A stretch of 64,000 nt of DNA from Spirometra erinaceieuropaei (taxonomy: Eukaryota > Platyhelminthes > Cestoda > Diphyllobothriidea > Diphyllobothriidae), in assembly GCA_902702965.1 (NCBI GenBank), contig CACRXP010000152.1, forward strand, positions 360,649 to 424,648. Reading direction: 5' to 3'. The position numbers and the translations under genes were made by a program. Below are positions 53,215 to 62,560 of this stretch, one piece after another (within the stretch, counting starts at the first letter, position 1; every line of letters starts with the position of its first letter). The notes beneath the pieces are model-generated. The model was not told the DNA's origin. It did no database searches and saw only the letters and a list, made by a program, of their open reading frames with translations.

Positions 53215-55870
53215 AGAGTCATGAAGAAAGAGACACGATCGCTGGGACAAGAGCTTTATTAGCCTGACGTTTCGTATTCCTGCTCGAACCCATCATCAGA
53301 GACAAAAGCAGATACGGGTATTTCATGCACAATGGGCTGAAGTATTTATAGGATGCAGTCGTCATGCTACTGCATACCTTCGAATATTCACGGCTCCTCC
53401 TACCCTCATCAGGGATGGTTGCACTTGGTGTGCTGGCAATTTGATGGCCGATATTCACGTCGTTAATGTCTGCGATTTCATCACATGCGTTTGATGTTGG
53501 TGTGATGATTGCTCGACCATCTGACTTCCCGACCCTGGCGTTGGGAACAGTGTCCCCCTGTGAGCTTTCCGCGTGGCCAATTACTCTGTCTAGGCGAAGT
53601 CTCAACACCGAGTATGGAAGGGGGAGGTCGGTGCATTTGTTACTGCACAAGAAGCTAGCAAACCATGACTCAAGTAGCCCCTGGCTCACGCGGTTGTCAC
53701 CTCTATCGAGAATTTCAGCCTCCTCGAATCTGAATGTATGGCCGGATCTCGTTGAATGAGCCGCAACTTGAGAGCTGGCGTTATTTTTCCGCACATCTGC
53801 AGCGTCCTCGACCATTCGCGTTCGAAGCTGTCTTCCGGTTTCTCCGGCGTAATTGCTATGTCCGCAACTGCAACAGATCTGATAAACGACTCCAGACGTT
53901 TCTAGCCGTGGCAGTGGGTCTTTTGGTTTCATTACCAGACGCCTGATGGTTGCCTGGGGTCTGTGTGCAACTTCAACCCCAAGTGGTGCGAGAAGGTGGC
54001 CGAAGCTTCCGAAACGGTCTTGACATATGGAAATGCCCGTCAAGATTTGATTTCCGTACGGTTAGGCCTCTCGGCCCTTCTGTGTATGTACGGTTGACAA
54101 AGTTGCGCGGGTAGCCATTAGCTTTGAGGACCCATCGGAGGTGTTGTAGTTTGGCAATCTTGTCTTCCGGCCCACTGCAGTGTATTTTGGCACGACGATA
54201 GAGTGTCCTTACACAACTGCGTTTGTGGTTGATTGGGTGTTTGCTGTTGAAGATCAGTACTTACATAGTATTTTTCGCTTTTCCGAACACTTTGGTCTTT
54301 AGTTCACCACAATGCTTGCGGCATACCAGGACATCCAGGAAGGCCAGCTGGTTGTTCTCCTCCTCCTCGTCCATCGTAAATTGAATGTTCGGGAAAACGG
54401 AGTTGATATGTTCTTGGAATGTCAACACCTGATCCCGTTCGATGACGACGAAGGTATCATCCACATACCGGGCCCAGAATTTCGGCCTGTGGTGTTGGAA
54501 GACCAGCGACTCTAACCGTTGCAGGACCGCCTCAGCTATGAATCCCGAAATCGGCGAACCCATTGGTGTGCCCTTCACCTGTTCGTAGATTGTCCCGTCG
54601 AACGTGAAGTACGTCTTAAGATAGGACTTTATAAGTTGAAGGACTTGGGTGTGTCCAAGACGATCATCCGCTTCATCGTATTTGCTTTGTAGAAGCGGCT
54701 GGATTGTCTCGATGGCCAGGTCCTGTGGAATAAAAGTTAAAAGGGGACATAACATCAAAAGATACCATGGCCTCATTTGGATGGAGGCTTACCCCTTTAA
54801 GTTTCTCCAGGAATTCTGATGACGAAGAGACCGTGGTGTCTGACTCAGCAGTCAGGAACTTGAGACGCCGGAACAGCCACTTAGCCAGTCCGTACGTTGG
54901 AGTACCTTTAGGCGACACGATGGGTCGGAGAGGAGCGCCGTCTTTGTGCACCTTAGGGAGGCCATAGAATCGGGCCAAAGCCGTATCTTGGGGTCTCGCC
55001 ATGCGTCTGTCGGTCGGTGTTATTGCACCCAAATTCTCCAAGGCCAACAACGTAGCATTAATTTAACGTGTAAGCGCTTTTACAGGGTTCATTGCACATG
55101 CGACATAGAATTGTCGGTCCTCCAATAAACCTTTGGTTTTTTGAAGGTAGTCTGTCCTGTCCAGTACAACCGTGGAGCGCCCCTTGTCCTCTGACACGAT
55201 GGCCAGGTCTTTGTCGGCCTTAAGTTCTCTAAGCGCATCAATTCCGACCTTTGAAAGCACTTCCCGCGGTCTGTGGGCCATTAGGAGGGACGACACTTGG
55301 TGTCGGATGAGGCTCTTAGTCTCCTCCGTCTGACTAAGGATTGATTCCACTGCTACAATCATGTTAACAGGTTTGGCGTCAGCCGTGTTAAATGAAGTTT
55401 CGTGCCGTAAAGCCTGCATCTGATCCCTCGTCAGCTCCTTTGACGACACGTTGTGCACCAGTTTGTCGTTTCAGGGCGACGTAGGATTGGACAGCTTTCG
55501 GAATTTGTTCTCCAGTGCTGCGTCGCGTATCATGCTCTGTTCGCGAGCTTGTTCAACTATCCTCTGCAGGAGCAGATTTGTACCGATCTCACCCATGAAC
55601 TCACAGAATCTGGTCTTTTCTTGGTCAATCCTTTGACAGTGCTTGCGAAGTCTCGCGTGGCAATCTTGGAGGAGCGTTCGGATCGTCCATCTGCCATGGT
55701 GAAATACTGCTCGTCTCGCCAAATCCGTGTTAGCATTATTAAAAACAAGCATATAATGTAAGTATGGCCTTTTTGGTTTGCTGCATGATTTCGACAGCAT
55801 TGTCCTTCTACGAGCCTCTACAGGACACCACCTCAACCTAATCAACACCTCTTCCCCCATCCGATGTGGG
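53215..55870 (-). mobile_element. Penelope-like retroelement, nearly full length, inactive
   Basis: Minus strand, 5' to 3': N-terminal region (55860-55063), reverse transcriptase with FYGLPKVHKDGAPLRPIVS (about 54970), VKGTPMGSPISGFIAEA (about 54560) and catalytic ARYVDDTFVV (about 54460), LAFLDVLVCR (about 54345), then a linker and GIY-YIG-like endonuclease GVVYQICCSCGHSNYAGETG (about 53895-53835). Lesions visible: TGA at 55471-55473, TAA at 55061-55063, an extra T near 54738 (frameshift), TAA near 54261 and a further frameshift before the endonuclease. Catalytic Asp residues are retained. Few lesions imply a fairly recent insertion. Confidence 0.9.
53255..53305 (-). ncRNA. Hammerhead-like motif at 3' end of Penelope element
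   Basis: On the minus strand CTGATGATGG (from 53299) is followed 17 nt later by CGAAACGTCAGGC, just after the endonuclease frame. Related motifs: 32680-32720 (plus, GGAAC), 22170-22225 (plus, degenerate), 59140-59160 (plus). Hammerheads are established in Penelope-like elements; folding of this copy was not tested. Confidence 0.4.
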
Positions 55871-55959
55871 AGAACGCAACCTGGACGTTCCGCCGCTCAA
55901 GGCGGTAAAACTTGATGTGCCGGTGATATCACCGATGGTTGGATGAATCAGCGCGTCAT

Positions 55960-56300
55960 AATCTCAAAGATGAGGCGCCGACTGCACCCCCGCAGGGGAC
56001 CACAAAATAAGCAACCTTGGGGACGGTTGAACACTGTTCAGTTGGCTTTGTCTGCTTACCGCCCAGATCTCAGCAATCCACGGGTCAATCGCCTGGACGA
56101 AATACAGACTTTGGATGACAACGCTAACGTGGACACGCAGTGACGCCAATTGGGACATACCATCCACCTCACCTTCCTGGACGTTCTAGGTTACCCGCGT
56201 CGTCAACATCAAGGTTGGTTTGAATTTAACAACAGGGAAATCGGCAACCTGCTCGTCAAGGTGAATCGGCCAAACAAAACTGAATCATTTGCTGAACCGA
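55960..56300 (+). mobile_element. RTE-like LINE fragment (linker region)
   Basis: Plus-strand frame MRRRLHPRRGPQNKQPWGRL, LSAYRPDLSNPRVNRLDEIQ and, after a stop, VLGYPRRQHQGWFEFNNREI. It parallels the RTE linker at 31920-32360 (RRQRQDWFDDNDADI). Diverged and truncated. Confidence 0.65.
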
Positions 56301-56754
56301 CGCAAACACAGCGACCTAATTCAGATGCATTTGTTTGGTGCAACTTCTGTGGGATATGTCGAGCGTGTTTATGAATTCCAAGGCCTTTATAAACAGGCGG
56401 ATATGCCGGCGTCAATCAAGACGGTCTACTTCAACACACCAAAGAAACCACTTCACTTTTCTCGTGGGAAAATTGCTAATTTTGAGGCGTTGGGACGAGC
56501 ACTTCAGAAGTGCCCTCCAGTGACTGCTCACAATCTCAGATTACGCCATCTACGGGCGGGTTCAGGTACATACGAATTCTGACGAGAACATCCCGTCGAG
56601 CGATTTTCCGGTCAGGTTAGCACCTCCCTACGCGCCGCTGAGGATCCGGTGGCCCGAGCGTGGATTCGACTAAATTCCTGCACCGTTACCCCCCAATTCA
56701 TGCGGCCAATCGTTCCGGCTTCATCACAGCCAACTATTTCCGGGTCTTGGAGAC

Positions 56755-56880
56755 AGGACAACGAACCCACGGCTCGGTGGTGAGGAGGTCAGACTTCTAA
56801 CCAACAGGTGGCGACATCAAGTCCCAGAAATGTTCATTCCAGTCTTCCTTGCTTTTATCATCAACGTTGTTCTGTCGCTG
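56755..56880 (+). mobile_element. tRNA-derived SINE, family A (copy a4, partial)
   Basis: Plus-strand head GGCTCGGTGGTGAGGAGGTC with box B-like GCGACATCAAGTCC (56771-56825) and a short body remnant AGAAATGTTCATTCCAGTCT. Head and 5' flank (CCGGGTCTTGGAGACAGGAC) are shared with 57740-58012. Confidence 0.6.
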
Positions 56881-57044
56881 TTCACCTTCTGGGGGCTGAT
56901 GTTTCCTCCTTACCACGACAACGATGAATTCTCGAGCTATCAGAACAAGCCGAAATGTTCTACTTGGGGGAGTGACAGAACGCGGAATAACTGAGACCCA
57001 TATTCCAAAAGCTTCTTCGTAGCTTTCTGCTGCGGTATCATTCA

Positions 57045-57740
57045 AATGTCGACAGCCTGTCGAGTCCTAAATACCATAGGATTATGCCCATGATAATCAA
57101 TATTACAAACCTACCTAAGTTATCCTTCCTAATAGAAAATGTATTTCAGAATTTTGGCCCACATTTCATGAGATCTGTCACTCACTGTATTTCGTGAAAC
57201 AAATAGAGTCGACGATATTCCACTTAAACTACTGATGTGAGGGTTTATTTTTAAAGGCCCGATTGTAGAAGCCTCGGGGAAGCAGATTGACGGTTCTAAA
57301 CATTACTTGAGACAGCATGGTTGAAGTTACAAACTAATATTTTTGCAATGAGAGCTAGGCTTAGATCTCCGAAAATGCCTATTGTGAAGCTGTTGCTGTT
57401 GACACTACTTGGTGTGTGAAATCAGGTAAGAATCCGACTTGTCGCATTCTAGTGAGCAGGACGACATAATAACAATTAAAATGAGAGACACCAGGACATA
57501 AATCAGACAGGAATACGGTTTGACTTCAAGACCGAGAGACAGCAAGTCGGTATATGCAGCTGTCCAGCACTTCGGTGATTGATCGCCTCCAAAAGGAGGA
57601 TGGTGGTAATCGGGGATTTACGGGTAGGGCCTCGAAAGCCCAGTGGCCAGCCCGTTTTCAGCTCTAATATTCGGCGTTTTTCTGAGAATTGGCGTAGAGC
57701 ATGTCCTTTATGAGACAACGCTGTATCCTATTGGCTGCTT
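57045..57740. repeat. Direct repeat D, copy 2
   Basis: Same orientation as 52550-53190, with about 60 bp extra near 57240-57300. Followed directly by SINE copy a5 rather than by Penelope DNA, so the two copies differ at their right edges. Confidence 0.8.
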
Positions 57741-58012
57741 CCGGGTCTTGGAGACAGGACAACGAACCCACGGCTCGGTGGTGAGGATGTCAGACTTCTA
57801 ACCAACAGATGGCGACATCAAGTCCAAGGTGTTGCACACCTCAAGGTCGGATGTCGATAGCTAATAAGCCAGAAATGGTCATTCTAGTCTTTCTTGCTTT
57901 TATCACCAACGTTATTCTGTCGCTGTTCAACTTCCGTGTGCAGGCTCGATAGAGGGCCCTTGGCACAAGGCGATGAGTGAGTTCCGTAATGCGTTCGGTG
58001 AGCGTCCCTTTC
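57741..58012 (+). mobile_element. tRNA-derived SINE, family A (copy a5)
   Basis: Head 57772-57825 (GGCTCGGTGGTGAGGATGTC, box B-like GCGACATCAAGTCC), then the family A body (AATAAGCCAGAAATGGTCAT) ending near GTGAGTTCCGTAATGCG, as in copy a2. Confidence 0.7.
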
Positions 58013-58249
58013 AAGTAGTTGTACCGATGTGACCGAGCTCATCGTCCATTGGAACTACACTGCGATTTAGTATTCCGGGTTGTCTCTCGAGGGACAATGA
58101 CGGTCCACATCCAATTTGGAATTCGCAAGACCACAGTCACACCTCTTCTTCATTGAGCATGAAGCTGAATCTGTCTTTCCTCTGCTGAGCGGAATATGGC
58201 GAATTTGAAGCATTTTGTCCCTGGTACGAAGCTGAAGTAGGCAAGAACG

Positions 58250-59205
58250 TAACTTGGTATACGCTCTTTTCCAAAGGGCTAGAAACATTTGCTCCAATGA
58301 CACACTGGATGCAGAATTTGCACGTCTCAAAGAAGCTCTACTTAAGCGTGGATATCCCGCACGGTTCATCCACAAATACAGCAACTCTACGCGGCCAAAA
58401 CTGACAGATCATTCAGCTCCGAAAAAGCCCGTCTTTATATCTTTGCCCTTTAAGGGCGACAATATTTTAAATACTATCAAACGACGGCTACGTTCTGCTA
58501 TTGAAAGGACATACAATGCAGCCGGACTAGTATTCTGCAGTCCTACTAAGCCACTTCCGATTCCAAGGGCAAAGGATGCCCTGCCATTGCACGCCACGTC
58601 AAATTGTGTTTATGAATTCACATGCACTTGTGGATGCAAGTACATTGGGCGAACGCAAAGGCAGTTGGCAGCCAGATCAATTGAGCACCTGCCCAAGTGG
58701 CTCCTTAGACAAGAAAATAAGATCCCTCGTTCATCGATTACGAAACACCTACTTGATACTGGTCACACCGTCGACCCCAAAACTTCCTTCCGAGTACTTG
58801 TTCGGGCACGAACAACTCGGACATTGCGTTACCTGGAGGCAGCCTATATACGACGAGTGAAACCAGATCTTTGTAAACAATTGGAGCACGTGGTTAACCT
58901 AACATTACCATGGTAGCCTCTGGCTCCATGATTCCCCCTCTCTCCTCTCATTTTTGCTCTTTAACGTTTCCTCCTTTTTTCACTTTCTTCCCCTACGGCG
59001 TTTGTGTTACTAACTTTATCGACTAGCCAACTTTGCCCAAAACACTAACCTTGCTGTTTCTACATCGATTTTCTGCATGAATTTAAATCTGTTGTATTGT
59101 TCTCACTCGTTATCCCTCTTATGAAGCGACAGGAAGCAGCTGAAGAGCAGTCGCGAAATTTTTTGGTGCCAATAAATCCTGCCGTTCTTGCCTACTTCAG
59201 AATAT
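58250..59205 (+). mobile_element. Penelope-like element, 5'-truncated, endonuclease only
   Basis: Frame 58254-58916 encodes a linker (LKEALLKRGYPARFIHKYSN) and a GIY-YIG-type endonuclease with CVYEFTCTCGCKYIGRTQRQ (from about 58607) and YLEAAYIRRVKPDLCKQ. A distinct family from the element at 53215. The frame is intact to its stop, with a 3' region to about 59205 ending GGTGCCAATAAATCC. CTGAAGTAGGCAAGAACG at 58230 and its complement at 59184 bracket the insert. Confidence 0.8.
59125..59180 (+). ncRNA. Hammerhead-like motif, third Penelope family
   Basis: CTGAAGA (59140-59146) and CGAAA (59153-59157) lie in the 3' region of the endonuclease-only element, followed by CCAATAAATCC. The layout matches 53255-53305, but the core departs from consensus (CUGAAGA still fits CUGANGA). 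Confidence 0.3.
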
Positions 59206-59214
59206 GGCGAAGTT

Positions 59215-59345
59215 GATGTTTCCTCCTTACCACGGCAACGATGAATTCTCAGAACAAATCGAAATGTTCTACTTGGAGGAGTGATAGAACGCGGGATAAG
59301 TGAGACCCAGATTCCAAAAGCTTTCTGCTGCGGTATCTTTCAAGG
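59215..59345 (+). repeat. Unknown repeat shared with 56895-57045
   Basis: TTGATGTTTCCTCCTTACCA, AATGTTCTACTTGG and GCTTTCTGCTGCGGTATC occur in the same order and orientation at both places. No coding content recognised. Confidence 0.65.
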
Positions 59346-60110
59346 ATTCGGGTTTCAGCCGAATGAAAACCATTTCCGATCATTTTAGCTACTGGTCTTG
59401 GTCTACACCCAGCCAAGATGTAGACCTCAACTGCAAATGACATTTCTTCAAGTGTGTCGATCTGAACAGAGGACTCGCAAGTTGCATTTTGTGTTGCCTG
59501 GCTTCGCTACGACAACTTTGGCGTCTCGGCGAAAAATTTGGGCGTTTTCCTGTCGTTCTTAGAGGAAGGACGCATGGCAACCCGTTGGGGGCCTGTGTAA
59601 TATGGAAGTTTTTATTCAGCAAGGAGGCGACAATCGATCGTCAGTCTCAACAGGACTCGGAGGTTAAATCAGCAGCCGGGTGCAATTAGTACGCCAGAAA
59701 TTGCAAACAACCAATAAGGGTGATGTCAACGCTGACCGTAAATACTAAAGTCAGCAACCAACCCGCTTTATAACTACTAATACTGATCCTAAACGTAATA
59801 CCACCGCTAACTCTACACTCTCAACTTAAGCCTGATTATTCACAGGGTGAACTATTGATTGGGCATCTACTTTTGTTTTGTCCTTGCGAGAACGGAGGCA
59901 GCATTTACAAAGACTTGGAGATAGACATTTCTGGCGAATAGTTCATGTGGCAATCGGACTTCATGTGTTCATCTCTAACTCTCTTTCTCCCTCAGTGGCT
60001 TCAACGAGAATGTTTATCGTGAATAAATTTTAGTTAAATAGTGAAGTCTCCTGTCGCATGGCAAAATCCTCCCGAGATTGCAGTTCATCTGGAGTCCAGT
60101 GGCGAAGTTA

Positions 60111-60730
60111 CAGTAGGTCAGTGCTAACTCATGAAATGTCAACGGAAATTCCAAAATGCGCTTTCGTTTCGAAAAGACGAAGTAGGTGGGGTTGTAAAAG
60201 CAATCATCTTGTGACGAATTCTACAATAATTCAGTTATCCCAGGATGCCGGCTTTCGAACGAACTTTATTTTAGCAGCATGTATAAGCTACATTGTGTAA
60301 AATGTGACTACTTTTGTAGCATGCATTTTCTCACTGATTTTCGATGCCCCTAAAAATTCAATTATATTTCACGGAAAACATGCATAACAATACTCATTAT
60401 TTTGCTCATTCGGTAGAAAATGCGTCTTCTTCCAATTTTATAAACAAAGGAGGAAAATAATTTGGTTTTCAAAAACTTCTCCAATGCCCAAATAATTTCG
60501 AACACGACCTACTGTTGTACTTGCATTCAGGGTTTCCAAACTACAAGCCGTATATTTTCTGCTCACGGAAAACCATACATTTCTCTACGGCATCGAGGGG
60601 AGACCAAATGGGCTTCATAAAATGTAGCAGTAGATCTGAGCCATATTGTTGTCTTTTTAGGGTGAGCGCCCCCTACCATTGTATATTCCCGATCGGAAAC
60701 CGACAGGGCAACGCGCTCGTGGCCCAGTTG
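60111..60730. mobile_element. Foldback element remnant (left arm and centre only)
   Basis: TA-CAGTAGGTCAGTGCTAACTC aligns with the left arm at 34287. Similarity continues to about 60655, then unrelated sequence (GGTGAGCGCCCCC...) replaces the right arm up to the TA at 60730-60731. Inserted before the duplication, damaged after it. Confidence 0.65.
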
Positions 60731-61048
60731 TAGCATTGGTGCTGGGACGTAAAGATCTCTGAATGCGTACGGGTCCGCATGTCCGTAGGACGCTCTGAAT
60801 GTGGACATGCCATTGGCAAGCCATACAAGCCCCCCCCGGGAAACCCTGCAAGTATGGACACGCCGCGCCTCAGTCACGTGCAGCGGTTGGCTGCAAGGTC
60901 CACGTTGCAGGCCCCGTCCTGCTATTGGCTGGCTGGCATTAACTAGGCTCAGAAAGGTGTGAAAATTGGCGACTGAACGCCCTGAAGTCAGCTGTCCTTC
61001 AACGCGCCTCCTGTGCTGAGGTCAAGAGGAGCAGAGGCTGGTCTGTTC

Positions 61049-62560
61049 ATGTCTCCTCAAAATCACACGAGGCCAGCAAAGGCAGTACGTGCTATTCTCT
61101 GCATCACTTTGCTGTTTATTTGCATACTTTGGCGTCTTACTTTTACCTGGCTGATAGAATGGCATTGGAGTCAGCCCGAGGAAGTGGCATTCCAGCATCC
61201 CACTCTAACTGAGGCTGAACCACAAAAGACCGATGGGCTAATCAGACAGGCAAGATCAACTCTCAACGAACTATGGAGGCTGAATAATGCCTACTTCCCT
61301 ACTACACGTAATAGTGAAGCCTCTCTGCCAACCGTACGTCTGAACAGTCTCCTGTCTCAGGCTACACTTCAGATCACGGCGAGACTGGGTCTGCTGGACA
61401 AACTCAGCGGCCGACGCGACAGAAGACGTGAGGAAGTGGATGCACTGAGCTCAGAGCTGCGGCATCAGATTTCAAGACTGCAGAATCCTCCCGACTGCAG
61501 TGGGTCCCGTTTCGCTTTGGCGGAACAGTATTATATCTGCGGGTTTGGGTGTTCTGCTCATCACACGGCTCTGAAGTTTTCATTTGCCTTTGCAACCAAT
61601 CGCATTCTGCTGCTGCAACGCAATGACTGGAAGGACTTCTTCCTGCCGTTCTCTAACTGCTCGCTGAAGCACACCGAAGGACTGCCAGACATCCCTCACC
61701 TAGAAAACGGACTTTCAAGTGAGATGAAGCCTTATTATCCACCGGCTATTCCAGGGGAATTGGCAGAGAAACTACGTGGTGCACTTGGAGATCCCTTTCC
61801 GTGGTACCGTGGACACCTGTTGGATTACATTCTTCGTCCGAGAGATCCGGCCGTGCGTCGTGAACTAGAAATGGAAGTAGAAGATATGAGGATAGGTGGG
61901 AATGGACCAATCGCCAGCGTACACGTTCGCCGAACTGATAAACTCGCCTGGGAGGCAGAGTTCCATGCACTGGAGGAATACATGCTCCATGTCGAACACT
62001 TTTTCGATTTGAAGGAAGTGGAATACGGATTGAAGTCTGGCAATGCAAACCCACCCACCTGGTCTTGCCGGCGACGCGTATTCTTGGCTTCTGATGATTC
62101 ATCAGTTTTCCAGGAAGCCAGATCGCGATATCCCAAATACGAGTTTATTGGTCGACAGAGAGAAGGAAGTGCATTTGAAAATCGTTGGTCCACCGCAGGT
62201 GTGCTCGCCATCCTCGTGGATCTGCAGCTTTTGGTGTCGGCCGACTTCCTGGTCTGCACGGGCAGCTCCAACGTTTGCAGACTTGCCTACGAACTTCTCT
62301 CAGCAAAGTCCCCAATTCATGGTGATGCCGCATTCCAGATGCAGTCGGTGGATCAGATGTACCAGTGCAGCTTTACACAGAGACGCTGGTGGCGAGCCAT
62401 TGCGGATTTCAAGCAGGAGAATGTCAAGCTGGGGGATTATGTTTCTATCCACTCAACACAGTGGGATGGCTTTGCGAAGACAGCTTTGACGTTACGCATA
62501 GCTTATGGCATCACAGTGCCGGCGTATCTATTTCAAGAAGTTGTTCAAACTATCCCTTAA
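61049..62560 (+). CDS. FUT8: Alpha-1,6-fucosyltransferase (FUT8-like), copy 2
   Basis: Paralog of the gene at 35628, intronless, 503 aa from ATG 61049 (MSPQNHTRPAKAVR). The ATG used by copy 1 is ACG here, and the ATG used here is TTG in copy 1, so the two proteins start six codons apart. From there they align without gaps. Signal anchor about residues 14-34, HVRRTDK at 292-298 followed by LAWEAEFH (VSSEAEFH in copy 1), ASDD at 347-350, CTGSSNVC at 403-410, and the C-terminal SH3-like domain from about 446. All recognisable GT23 residues are kept. Differences cluster in the stem (about 30-150) and around residues 265-300. Predicted Golgi enzyme of N-glycan core fucosylation. Confidence 0.93.
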   Translation: MSPQNHTRPAKAVRAILCITLLFICILWRLTFTWLIEWHWSQPEEVAFQHPTLTEAEPQKTDGLIRQARSTLNELWRLNNAYFPTTRNSEASLPTVRLNSLLSQATLQITARLGLLDKLSGRRDRRREEVDALSSELRHQISRLQNPPDCSGSRFALAEQYYICGFGCSAHHTALKFSFAFATNRILLLQRNDWKDFFLPFSNCSLKHTEGLPDIPHLENGLSSEMKPYYPPAIPGELAEKLRGALGDPFPWYRGHLLDYILRPRDPAVRRELEMEVEDMRIGGNGPIASVHVRRTDKLAWEAEFHALEEYMLHVEHFFDLKEVEYGLKSGNANPPTWSCRRRVFLASDDSSVFQEARSRYPKYEFIGRQREGSAFENRWSTAGVLAILVDLQLLVSADFLVCTGSSNVCRLAYELLSAKSPIHGDAAFQMQSVDQMYQCSFTQRRWWRAIADFKQENVKLGDYVSIHSTQWDGFAKTALTLRIAYGITVPAYLFQEVVQTIP

